From Cotesia glomerata (Eukaryota > Arthropoda > Insecta > Hymenoptera > Braconidae), in NCBI RefSeq assembly GCF_020080835.1, contig NC_058167.1, positions 5,996,459 to 6,060,458 of the forward strand: a DNA stretch of 64,000 bases. Direction: 5' to 3'. Below the pieces are notes generated by a model. The model searched no databases. It had not been told where the DNA came from and was given only the letters and a program-made list of their open reading frames with translations. Both the position numbers and the translations under genes were made by a program. Below, piece by piece: positions 35,895 to 46,376 of the stretch (its first letter is position 1; the number at the start of each line of letters is the position of its first letter).

Positions 35895-38346
35895 GCTCTG
35901 CCGTTCTTTAGCTCTGAGTTCCTCGGCACTTTGTGCGGTTGTCCTCTTTCGTTGGTAAAGATTCCGTCTTTCCTCAGCTAGAGCTCTGAGCGGCAAAGTT
36001 CCGGAAATGACACACACTGCTTCCTCTGATATTGTTCGAAAGGCGCTGGCTACTCTTAGCGCGCTCAGTCGGTAAACTGGACATGCTTTCCTCCATGATT
36101 CTTGAATCTCAAGTGCGTCGGCCCAAATGGATATACCATATGTAAGGACCGATGTAACTACTGATGATAGCAATGACCTCCTTATCTGCTTCGGGCCACC
36201 GATGTTGGGCATCAATCGTACTAGGTTAGCTACTACTGCTGATGCTATGGCGGTCACGTGTTCAACTTGTTGTTTGAAGTTAAGTCGGGCATCGAGCATC
36301 ACTCCCAGATATCGAATGAATGGTTGGGATGTGATTTCTTGGTCTCCGACGTTTAGATTGATCGTTTCCACCACTTTTCGGCTAGTGATAAGTACAGCCT
36401 CGGTCTTCTGTTTAGCCAGTTGTAGATTTACTGTGTCCATCCACTGGTTAATTCACTCGAAGGTGATAGCGAACATATGTTTTATCTCATCAAGATGCTT
36501 GGCGACGATTACTACGGCTACGTCGTCCGCGTACGCTACCAGTTTGACATTTCTTGGTAGTTTCAGTCTGAGCAATCCGTTGGACATGACATTCCAGAGA
36601 AGTGGACCGAGAACAGAACCCTGCGGTACACCTCCAGTAACATCATACTCCTTTGGACCATTCTTCGTGTCATATCTCAGGACTCTATCTGTGAAGTAGC
36701 TAGCGACTATCCTTCGTAGGTATCCTGGTACGTTCATCTCTTGAAGGGCTTGCATGATGCAATCCCAGTTGGCGGAGTTGAAGGCATTTTTTATGTCTAA
36801 AGTTGCCACCAGGCAATATTTCTTCGTTCCCACCTTCCATCTGGTACCGTACTGATTGTCTGCTAAGAGTGGATCGACAACTGCTTCTATCCTTTGGTGG
36901 ATTATACGTTCTAGTTTCTTACCGGCTGTATCCAGCATGCAGAGTGGACGATAAGATGACGGTTCTTCCGGTGGCTTTTTCCCTTTAGGAAGTAGTACCA
37001 GCCGTTGTTGTTTCCACTTCCGAGGAAAAATCCCTTCCTTCAAGCAGATGTCGAGGAATAACGCTGGCGCTGCTTTAATAGATGTTTTCAAGGCAATATT
37101 AGGGATTCCGTCCAATCCCGGTGCTTTATTATTCCTGACGCGGTTACAAGCTTCCATCGGTTCTTCTTTCGTGACAGGTGGAATATCATTCAGTTCGTCC
37201 TGTGTCAACAGATAGTTGAAAACGCGCTGTTGTGGAAACAGCGCAGTCACGATCTTCTGTAAGAGTTGAGGACACGTAGGAGACGGCATTGGCTGATATT
37301 TCAGGTGTGCCATGACTACCTTGTAAGGTCTACCCCACAAGTCTTTGTCCACCTCATTGATTAGCTCTTTCCAGCAGTTCTTCTTGCTATCCTTGATGGC
37401 TTTGTTTAAATGTCGACGAGCTTTCTTGTATTCTGCGACTAGTTCCGCTGAGTCAGGCCGCCGATAACCACGCTGAGATATTCTTCTTTTCTTGAGACAC
37501 TCTTTCCGTAGGAAGCTGATGTGTTCGTTCCACCAGTGCACCGAAGGTCTTACGGGGCATGCAGGTGTCGCAAGCCTGGGTCACTCTCTTCATCAAGTCC
37601 TTGGTCATTTCTTCTGCAAATCCAGTAGTAAGCGGTTCACTATTTAGGGCAGCTGCTAGAGCACCTGGGTCAAAGGATTTCACCTTCCACCCAACGATGT
37701 CAAGTTTCTTAGCCGGTCTTCTAGGATTCTGGTCCTTTGATACTTCCCAGAGAATCGCATTGTGATCGCTGGCCGTGTAGATCTCCATCACCTTCCAGTC
37801 GTAGTTTCCTCTGATGAGGCTGCTGCTGACAAAAGTAAGATCCACAATAGAACTTGCGTCTCCTTTAGTGTACGTCGGCGCATCGCCGCTGTTTAACAAT
37901 ACTACATCTTACGTAGAAAAAGCTTCCAGTAGTTCTTTACCTCGAGCGTTGGTGTGTTTGCTGCCCCATTCCACTGCCCAGGCGTTGAAGTCTCCAGCTA
38001 TTGCTACTGGGTAGTACTGCTTCGCGTCCTCCGTTAGTCGATCCAGAAAGTCCATGAATTCAACAATAGTGAGGCTAGGTGGTGCGTAGCAGCTGTAAAA
38101 GCGGATGCCATCTACCGATGCTGCTACAAAGCCGGCGCTGCCATTGTTAACGACACTCTGGAAGGGGAGCTTGCAACAGGACCATATGACAGCTTTTGTG
38201 GTGCAGTCAGTTTCCCATGGTTGGCCGCCGAGGTGTTTATACGGTTCCGATATAAGCACAAGGTCAAGCTTCTGTTCACGTACTGTCTGCATGAGCAAAT
38301 CATGTGCCGCCTCACAGTGGTTGATGTTTAGCTGCAGTATTCTCAT
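35895..38346 (-). pseudogene. LINE b ORF2 (AP endonuclease and reverse transcriptase), disabled
   Basis: Starting at ATG 38346, the apurinic-type endonuclease is clear (LQLNINHCEAAHDLL, LISEPY, AIAGDFNAW, YTASDHNAI), with a TAA near 37911 inside it. A frameshift near 37545 precedes the RT part, which reads APGLDGIP, LPKGKKPPEEPSSYRPL, LATLDIKNAFNSANW-like, GGVPQGSVLGPLLWN and YADDVAVV. Between NQYG and the ATLDIKNAF block only about 20 residues remain; other R1-type RTs have distinctly more, so an in-frame deletion in the fingers is likely. A TGA at 36453-36455 interrupts the thumb. The sequence ends at AEELRAKERQ, fused to flanking G repeat, so the zinc finger is gone. Confidence 0.88.
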
Positions 38347-39869
38347 TTTCGTTTATCAGTTATCTTCTTGAGTGCCTCTTGGTATACTGGGCATCTGCTT
38401 GTGCCGGCATGATGGGCGTTATTCTCTGTACCGGGTTGATCCGCACACAGTGCGCATTTAGCAGGCTTATTACATTCGGCGATTTTGTGTCCCTCTTCTC
38501 CACATTTAATGCAAAGTTTGAAGCGGTCGACTTCACTTGTGCACTGAACCGCACGGTGTCCAAAATGCCAGCATTTATAACATCGGACTGGTCTTAGTAC
38601 TGTTCTAATACGACAATTGGTCCAGCCGATCCTAATCTTGCTGTGTTCTCCTACCACTTTCTGCGCTACCGTTGCTGCCAGAGTCACCGACGCAATTTGT
38701 GTTCTGCTACGTAAGACCTTACGAATTTTAATGGCCTCTACTGTTATACCACAATCGTTTCCAGCTGCCTCTTGTAAAGCTGTTAGAATGTCATCTTTAG
38801 TTGTAGTATCGTCAATATCGCGAATTTCCAGGTCTTCTTCAGGTCCTGTACTAATGACATTTGCGTCCTCCTGAAGTATTCCCGCGATAGTCTTCTGCAG
38901 GTCTTTACCTCTATCACTACTGCCGTTCGACAGCGTGATGAGAATGTTCCCTGTCGCGGTCCTGCGTATCTTCTCGACTGTGTTGCGGACCTGATCCGGG
39001 CGAACGTCCGTTTTGATCCGTGTAAGTATTTCAGAATACTTATCTTTGTTCGCTGGACGGATAATAAGTGCCTCCGATCTCGTTGCTGTTCTTCTTGGGT
39101 TCTGGTTCGGCTTCTGTGGAGGCACCAGAGGTTTTTCTGGGGGCAGTTTCCTGCGCTCCTTCTTCCTGTCCTTTCTGGACTGCACCTTTTCCCAGCCTGG
39201 CTTCTTGTTCTGTTCACCAGAGTTTTGTGGAAGATCCTTAACCACTTCCTGCTTCTTGATGGAATGACCAGGTCCAAGGTCTTTCAGCTTCTTGGGAGTA
39301 TGAAAAGCTCTGCCTTCGGGAGAACGAATTTTTCTTTTCAACTTCCTCAGGTTGCGGCCGTCTTGATCAAAGGATTCAGTCTCTGCCGTTGTGATAGTTT
39401 CACTTTCTTCTTCAACGACTGATTCTCCGTCACCTTCGGATCCAGTGTCCATCGCTTCTTCAACAACCACTTGACTGTTTCTCTCCGATGTAGCACAAGG
39501 GGTGCGGTGTAATGATGAGCGCCATTCTTCGTCCAGTTTTTTGAAACGTTGAAGTGCGTTCGCTACACTAGTCGTTTTGTTTTTTATCTCCTTGTGGATG
39601 TTGACCTTTGACTGAACGAAAACTTTTAACTCGCTGGTCAGTTTCTCTCGGCGTTCCAACGCTTGTAACCGCTTCATTTCAGCGCTCGTTTTAATCGCTG
39701 CTTGTTGGGCATGTAGCCCGTTTCCACTCTTGTTTGCTTCCTGTGGGTTACTCATACTTTTTTGATTTACCAGCGCATCGTACGGAGTGGAGCGGGTTGT
39801 CATAACTAGGAACGGGTGTACCCTCGGAGATAGTACTCCTACCCCAGTTCCCTGAGGTCTAGCCGACAC
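38343..39869 (-). CDS. LINE b ORF1 (gag-like RNA-binding protein), intact
   Basis: This is an uninterrupted 508-codon frame from ATG 39869. The N-terminal half is basic and rich in Lys, Glu and Ser, with a probable coiled coil (about 60-115, MKRLQALERREKLTSELK onward). The middle has a fold typical of I/R1-group ORF1 proteins (KYSEILTRIKTDV, GNILITLSNGS, EIRDIDDTTTKDDILTALQE, IRIGWTNCRIR). The C-terminus has three zinc knuckles: CYKCWHFGHRAVQC, CIKCGEEGHKIAEC and a longer one starting CALC. The stop TGA overlaps the ORF2 start as ATGA. R1-clade ORF1 proteins package the LINE RNA. This copy could still be translated. Confidence 0.88.
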   Translation of the reverse strand: MSARPQGTGVGVLSPRVHPFLVMTTRSTPYDALVNQKSMSNPQEANKSGNGLHAQQAAIKTSAEMKRLQALERREKLTSELKVFVQSKVNIHKEIKNKTTSVANALQRFKKLDEEWRSSLHRTPCATSERNSQVVVEEAMDTGSEGDGESVVEEESETITTAETESFDQDGRNLRKLKRKIRSPEGRAFHTPKKLKDLGPGHSIKKQEVVKDLPQNSGEQNKKPGWEKVQSRKDRKKERRKLPPEKPLVPPQKPNQNPRRTATRSEALIIRPANKDKYSEILTRIKTDVRPDQVRNTVEKIRRTATGNILITLSNGSSDRGKDLQKTIAGILQEDANVISTGPEEDLEIRDIDDTTTKDDILTALQEAAGNDCGITVEAIKIRKVLRSRTQIASVTLAATVAQKVVGEHSKIRIGWTNCRIRTVLRPVRCYKCWHFGHRAVQCTSEVDRFKLCIKCGEEGHKIAECNKPAKCALCADQPGTENNAHHAGTSRCPVYQEALKKITDKRK

Positions 39870-40295
39870 TTAGCCAGTCCCGGAATACACGGACAGACTA
39901 GACTCGCTCGGAGCGGTGAAGATTCCGATCTCTAACACTCACTGCGTACTTCCTGATCAAGGCCCGAAGTGGCTGGCTCCTGATCCACTGCTGCAACTTT
40001 CACCTCGGCAGAGCAAGCTCACATCAGCCGTGGCCTGCATCGTCGGAAACTACGATACAGATTCCGGACACTTCCAGTGAGTTACAGCAGGAACCAATCG
40101 TCTTGCTAGGTCAGTTAGTGTGACCAACCCATTAAAGGGGAGTTTTGTCCACGGGAGCTTATTTTGTTTGGTTATTTTGCTTGGCTCCTACCCGCTGTAC
40201 CTCATCAATTAAGAGATTAAGTGTCATCCAAGGACAGCGAGCGTTGTCCCATCCGCTCGGGGAGACGCGCCCGGTAGCAGTATCTCTTCTGCCCC

Positions 40296-40297
<2 letters not shown>

Positions 40298-40366
<69 letters not shown>
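40298..40366. repeat. (TG)n microsatellite at the 5' edge of LINE b
   Basis: About 34 TG units, directly next to the LINE 5' UTR. Confidence 0.95.
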
Positions 40367-40367
<1 letters not shown>

Positions 40368-41015
40368 CCGTATGTAAACCTCTCATAACTTTTGAAGAGT
40401 TCAACCGATTTCATCGCGGTTGGCACCATTTGAAAGGGCTTGACTAAACTTAGATTTTGAATACCATTTGGACCGATTCAAACCAGTAGATTTTGAGAAA
40501 TCTCAAAAAAACTACAAAAAAATTTTTTTAAATGGGGTTTTTTTGGAATTACTTTTAAATGGCTTTACCGATCAATTCCAAAATCTAATCAGCTCTTAAG
40601 ATAAAAAAACTACGTTGGTCACCGCAAGCCCAGTCAAAATCGGTTGATTCGTTTGTGAGTTATCGTTGTCGAAAAAAAAACCGAAAAAAGTGTTTTTTTC
40701 GGAATTACTTCGAAATTCCTAGCTCGATCGATTTGAACTTAAAGATTTTTTATAGGGCTTTAAAAACTGCATCGAATGCCGCCAACCGCGTGAAAATTGG
40801 TTCGTTTATTCAAAAGTTATTGTCGTTTGAAAATTCCAAAAATTGTGTTTTACTAAACTGCTATTAGAGTTTTAAGCTCGAAGAGCTCAAAATGACACAA
40901 AAATCATATTTTTAAACTCGAAGGACTCAAAAACGTAATGTGTAACTTTGAGCGCTTAAGTACAAAATGAGCAGGAAGTTGCAGGGATGGCCTTTAGACT
41001 CAACCGTCATCCTAA

Positions 41016-41565
41016 TTTTTTTTTTTCTTTGGTAAATCGACATTTTACGATGAAAGAAAACTTTTTACCAAATTTCTTTTGAATTGAGAGGAGTTGATTC
41101 CAACACTTGGTTCATTTAACATGGTGCAAAAATGACGTTTCGACTGCAAAAATTCAATAAACAATTAAATAAAGAAATTCTTCTAATTGAATAATATAAA
41201 CTCAAAACTATTTGATCAGGGGAAAACCCACAGACTGTTAATATATCCTTAAATTAAAAAAATATACTAAAAAAAAACTAATAAGGGTCAAACTTGAATT
41301 CTTTCCAATCGATTGTTTTTATTAATAAAATTAATTTTATCGAATGCAATTCAACTGACAAATAATTTTGAAATATTTGTTTTCTTGAAAAACTAATAAA
41401 AATCAACATATATACAATATATGAAATATAAAATAATTCACAATATCAAATTCTTTCCATTCTTCTCAATCAATAAATAATGCTTCGTTAATTCATCGTT
41501 TGATGTTTTATACAACTATAATGAAATTGTATTTTATACAACTATAATTTTACCTGATGTTACTA
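41016..41565. other. AT-rich non-coding stretch upstream of the ABCG exon
   Basis: No gene or repeat I can name. Confidence 0.5.
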
Positions 41566-41791
41566 CACTGATAAAAAAATTAACTTTACTTAAAAGAAGA
41601 TTCTTGAGCTGAAAAAATCATTTTGAAGAGGTTTATCACCTTGATGTAAGTAAAAAAAATGCATTAATTGAGAAATTTTTTTTGGTTTGAGTAAATTTTA
41701 GTAGATTCGAGAATTTTTCGTCTCTATTCATGACAATGACTTTTTTAGTCCAAAAATTTTTTTCTTAAGTCAAGTTAGTTTTTTTCCAGTG
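41566..41791. mobile_element. CACTG-ended MITE, 226 bp
   Basis: The ends CACTGATAAAAAAATTAACT and AGTTAGTTTTTTTCCAGTG are flanked by TA on both sides. It lies 66 bp upstream of the ABCG exon acceptor. Confidence 0.8.
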
Positions 41792-41857
41792 TATCGAAAA
41801 GTTATAAAAAATTGTCAGTAGTTTGTGTCAAAATAATAATATTTTTTGTCGTTTTAG

Positions 41858-42018
41858 AGTGGAATCTTCAATATTACAATTGGAATGTCCTTTGGATTCT
41901 CGTCCAATACAACTAGTTTTTCGAGATTTACAAGTATTTAGAGAGAAGCGTGTTCTTCTTCGCGACGTTGCTGGAGTGGTTAAGCCTGGTGAACTTTTAG
42001 CTGTTATGGGACCATCAG
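41858..42018 (+). CDS. ABCG (white-type) ABC transporter, internal exon ending inside Walker A
   Basis: The acceptor is TTTTGTCGTTTTAG| (41857) or two bases later; the donor is CATCAG|GTATAG (42018/42019). The encoded part reads PIQLVFRDLQVF, REKRVLLRDVAGVVKPGEL and LLAVMGPSG, the beginning of an ABCG nucleotide-binding domain, with the first four residues of the P-loop GPSGCGKT. The exon ends in phase 1. The next exon (62067) supplies CGKTT. ABCG half-transporters act as dimers in membranes and export pigment precursors, lipids or small molecules; the specific member cannot be told from 110 residues. The start of the protein is upstream. The intron that follows is about 20.05 kb. Confidence 0.9.
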
Positions 42019-43963
42019 GTATAGCAAAATTCTTATTGAAAATTTTTAATTTTTACGCTGCTTCAATCACTCTGCCATTTTGTTTATTAGTTATTCACCA
42101 TTTAGATAAATGGTATGAATTGTTGAAGGTTGTATACGTCTAATATTCAGAGCGAACGAATTATACAACTTTATTTACTTTAGATTTTTATCTAAAATTT
42201 TATTATATTTAATGTTAACTCATTTTTTCTGCTTCAAAGTACACAGAGAAAAAAGAATAGATCTTATTCCAATGTAGAATGGTAACCATTACTATTTTAC
42301 ACAGTAACGGAAATTTTTGTGAGAACCCTGTGTAAATTTGCTAATAGAAATCTTATAAATTGTGATAAAAATATGAACAATCACCCATTCGATGCAGAAT
42401 TAAATTCTAAACATAATGACATTGTTTTTTTATTTTTTTGATAAAAATTTCAATTTTTTAATAACAAAAAACATGACCAAAATAAAAAATCTCAGTTTTT
42501 CGTAAATAACTCCATAACTATAGATGATATCGAAAATCAGAAAAAGATCCTTAAAGAGGAGGAAATTATTGAAAAAAAGTCTTGATTCCCGGAACTCTAG
42601 CTTGAAAAACAATCATTTCCGCGCAACTGACGTCGTATTTTAGCATCAGCGCGGCCGTGTGATAAAAGTCGCGTGGAACCCTATTTTCAACATTAAATAA
42701 AAATTATTGTTTTTCAAGCTAGAGTTCCGGGAGTCAAGTTTTTTTTTCAGAAATTTCCTCCTCTTCAAGGATCTTTTTTCCGATTTTCGATATCATCTAT
42801 AACACCGGCCCACAAAAAAAAAAGTACTCTGTACTTTTGACCGGACCTACCTATCTTTACGTATTTCGACGCGCTGAATCCAAATCTGAAGTCAGTTTTG
42901 CCCATATACCCTCAAAATTTTGAGTAAAATGCAAAAAACCCAAAAAAAGGCAAAAAATTGCGAAAAACTACAGTCACAGCAATGAAAAAATTTTTTTGGA
43001 CCTAGATCCCATATGATTTTTATGTATTTCAATTCGTAGAATCTGAATCTAAACGTTTAGTAGCTTCTTGAGCCGTCAAAATTTGAAAAAATTGCAAAAA
43101 ACTCAAAAAAATTGCAAGAAATCATGAAAAATCGAAATTATCGAGATTAAAAAAATTTTTTGGATTCAGATTGAGTATGATTTTTATGTACTTTGTTCCA
43201 CTGAATTTGAATCTGAAGTTTTTTCGTCCCATTGACGTTTCAAAATATAAAAAAATCTCAAAAAATCGAGAAAATTGCAGTTATAAATATGAAAAGAATC
43301 TATTAAACACGATCTTTAATGACTTAGGTGTATTTTCATGGATGGAATATGATCTTAGAATTGAAAAACTGACAAAATTTTAAAATCTGTAAAAAATAGC
43401 ATGTAAGGAGAAAATAAAGAACCATGTTTCTGAATTTCGGACTGTCCTTCGTTTGTATCGAACTTTTTTATTTTCAACTGAGCTACGCAGAGGGTTACCC
43501 TCTTACCTTTTCTGTTTTCTTCTGTTGTTTTTTATTTGACGTGATAACGTCTTATAAATTGATGAACACTGACAACGCACACGAAAAAGTGTCCCGTTCC
43601 GCCTGAGCCTGTGCGTGCAAGCGAGAGCGCGCACCAAGCGATAGAGAGGCCTAAGCGTTGGCTTGTGACACATATATCTCTCTTCTCGCGTGACGTCAGA
43701 GCTAGCAGTTAGAATATTGTTCTATAACTAATTGTTCGTGATTATATTTAAACAAATTATTGAAATTGAATTTTCAAAAACTGTAAATAATATTTGAAAA
43801 TTAACAATTAATGTTTTTAACTAGTTTTAAAAATATTTATATCAAATTATATCAATTATATTAGATTATTATTGTTGATAATATTAATAATTGTTAATAA
43901 ATAATATTAATTATAAATAAATAAATTAATAATAATTATAAACGACAAATTAATAATATAGTT

Positions 43964-45971
43964 TGTAACAGGGTAATTTACCCTGTGACGGTAAAACCGC
44001 ACACGCGTGATAATTAGTCGACGCAGCACTGGCGCGTCTCGGTCTTCGGGACCCGACTAGCATTAAGTGGGGGAAATTTTGGGTTTCTTGGTCAGTTGAG
44101 TAGCGGCGACAAGACAGAAGTAGTGCAGTGTCCACTGAAGCAACATCACCAGCCAAAGTATCCAAAAAGAAGGAAGCCGATTCGGTACCAGAGTTTTCTT
44201 CAAGTATATAACTTGTTAAGGTATTGAGACTTTTGCCTCTTTGTTGAGCCTTGGGGTGCATACCCGGCTCATTAATAGTACTACTTCTCATTTATTAATT
44301 TAATTTTTGGTAATTAAATTGTTTATAATAATTTTGAATTTAATTATTCTAAGAATAATAAAGAATAATAATTATTTATTGAATTAATTTGGTTCGTTAG
44401 CAGTTTGAACATTCTTCTTGGGGATTTCATACCCGAGGAATGTTCTAGACCCCTTGGGTTTGGAAGTCGTGAGTAATTGATTTGTTAATTTGGCCAATGA
44501 TAATTGTTAACATTTTAGATTGGTTTAAATAAATTTATTTTATTAATTAAATTCTGAACATCGAGAAGGTTCCAATCGACACGACATAGTATTCGGTACC
44601 CGAGGTCCAAAACGTGCTACGCAGTTACGAACAACGGCGTCCATTTTGAGCGCGCAAATTCCTTTGTGAATTTTACTACGCAACAATTTACAAAATTAAC
44701 AACTGGACTATTATTATAAATTATAACAATTGAATTATCATTTAATTATTATTTTTTATTGTTTTATAATATTGTTTATTTGAAAAGTATTTTATTTACT
44801 GAAAATTTAATTATTGAGAATTGGCTACTGAACTTCGACGCAATTAAGATTGGATACCCGTGGATAATTTTTCGTGAATTTATTTTACATTGAGATAATT
44901 TGTTTTATTAATTATTTATAAATCGAAAAATTCCACGTGGTCATTTTATACATTGAACTATTGAAGACTAAAATTGTTATTTTATTGGAATTATTTATAA
45001 AAATATTTAACGGCGTGGATTAAGTCCCAGAAAATTAGTTAGAATTTTATAAAGAGTATTCTTAAGAATTTATTCAAAGTTTAAGAAATAAATTACGAGT
45101 TGAATTGAAATAAATTTATGCGTCGATATTGTTCTTAAAAATTTATTTAATGTTGAGTATTAAACTCGTGTTAATTTTGGAAGAAGCTTAGGCGTCGTTT
45201 TAATCCGAAGTTATTGAAGGTTCTGTTTTATTAATAGTGGAAATTGTTTATGATTTTAATTGAGAGCTAATGACTGGAAAAATTGTAGTAAAGTTAACGT
45301 TATAAGTTTTGGAGTTCAATTTTATAAGTTCGGGAGTAAAAAGTAAAGTAGAGTCAGTGTGTGTGAAGACGCGTGGGTTATGTGTGTGTGAGTGTTAACA
45401 GCGTTCCTTCGCATACGATTAGTCTCTTTGCGGAGTACTTCGCTGTTATCTAAGAAGTTCTGGGCAGCCGTTAGTTAGGCTGTTAGTTTTAAGAGGTCCT
45501 GGTCAGCCGTTAGTTAGGCTGTTAATTTTAAGAAGTTCTGGCCAGCCGTTAGTTAGGCTGTTAGTTTTAAGAGGTCCTGGTCAGCCGTTAGGTAGGCTGT
45601 TAATTTTAAGAAGTTCTGGTCAGCCGTTAGTTAGGCTGTTAGTTTTAAGAGGTCCTGGTCAGCCGTTAGTTAGGCTGTAGTCTTAAGTTGTTAATTGTAG
45701 TGTGAGTGCGTGAGTGATCACCATTTGTTATTTTATATGGTTAATAAATATCGATATATTGTTAAATAAAAATTTATTTCTTTCAGATCACCTTCCTCCA
45801 CTCTCTCTCCCTGTAGATTATAAGCTCAGCTCTGGTTTCCGGTTCCAGGAACCGAGATACAAAATCCTGGTGGCGCCCTTGTTAATTTAGAATTATTTTT
45901 GCTAGGTATTGTTATATTTTATTAAATTAATTAAGGGGCCAATGAACAGGCAAAAAAAAACACCTGTTACA
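43964..45971 (+). mobile_element. Long LTR-like unit B (TGTAACAGGG ... CCTGTTACA) with AGTT target duplication
   Basis: The ends are inverted repeats (TGTAACAGG / CCTGTTACA) with exact AGTT on both sides (43960-43963, 45972-45975). It shares with unit A the 3' block GGTTCCAGGAACCGAGATAC and AAAATCCTGGTGGCGCC. It is about 2.0 kb with no ORF of note. A solo LTR, or a small LTR-type element with an internal primer-site-like TGGCGCCC, is the likely identity. Confidence 0.65.
45452..45685 (+). repeat. Six 39-bp tandem units, alternating between two subtypes
   Basis: Units begin at 45452, 45491, 45530, 45569, 45608 and 45647, exactly 39 bp apart, alternating AAGAAGTTCTGG and AAGAGGTCCTGG. Each carries CAGCCGTTAGTTAGGCTG, which can form a hairpin (CAGCC/GGCTG). 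Confidence 0.95.
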
Positions 45972-46376
45972 AGTTAATAATAAAATAATGATAAATTGAT
46001 AAAATAATTAATATTAATTATGAATAATAATAATTAAATCAATTATCAAATTATTGTATTAATTTTTGATTAACAATGTATCAATAAGTCCTTTTTTTTA
46101 TTAAAATAATTTTTAAATATCCAAAATTTTTTAATTTTTAAATACAAAATAATGATAAATCAGTGATAATAATTCAATTCAATTCATAAAAGTATGCAAT
46201 TTTTCATCAATGTTTCTTTATGACGTTATCACGTTAAACTATCGTCCGTAAACCGACTTTACAGACAACCAATTTTTTTTAGCATCCAGCAAAATATTGA
46301 TTGAACTTGATTAAATTTATTTCTATCGAAAAATCTTTTAAAAACCTTGCGAAGATAAGGAACGATCTTTTTGATT

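Larger units (their letters stand above)
35895..40297 (-). mobile_element. R1-clade LINE, copy b, nearly full length, 3' end deleted
   Basis: It has a 5' UTR (40297-39870), ORF1 and ORF2, ending without a 3' UTR or poly(A) tail; about 680 bp present in copy c are absent. The 5' end joins (TG)n at GCCCCGAG|TGTG. In the overlapping part it is almost identical to copy c. Confidence 0.92.
35786..41015 (+). repeat. G-family copy 5, split by a 4.4-kb LINE
   Basis: The left part 35786-35894 stops at TTTTGAGGTCCT. The right part starts with (TG)n at 40298 and ends AGCAGGAAGTTGCAGGGATGG and TTTAGACTCAACCG. The left (TG)n half and the LINE tail are missing, so a deletion has removed the junction there. 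Confidence 0.8.
43536..46236. mobile_element. Element with ACGTGATAACGTC ends, inserted in the left arm of X and carrying LTR-like unit B
   Basis: The ends TTGACGTGATAACGTC and GACGTTATCACGTTAA, with an inner CATTGATG/CATCAAT match, form a terminal inverted repeat of about 35 bp. Apart from the nested unit B, the rest is AT-rich and non-coding; about 43570-43700 is a GC-richer stretch with GAGAGCGCGCACC. Confidence 0.55.
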
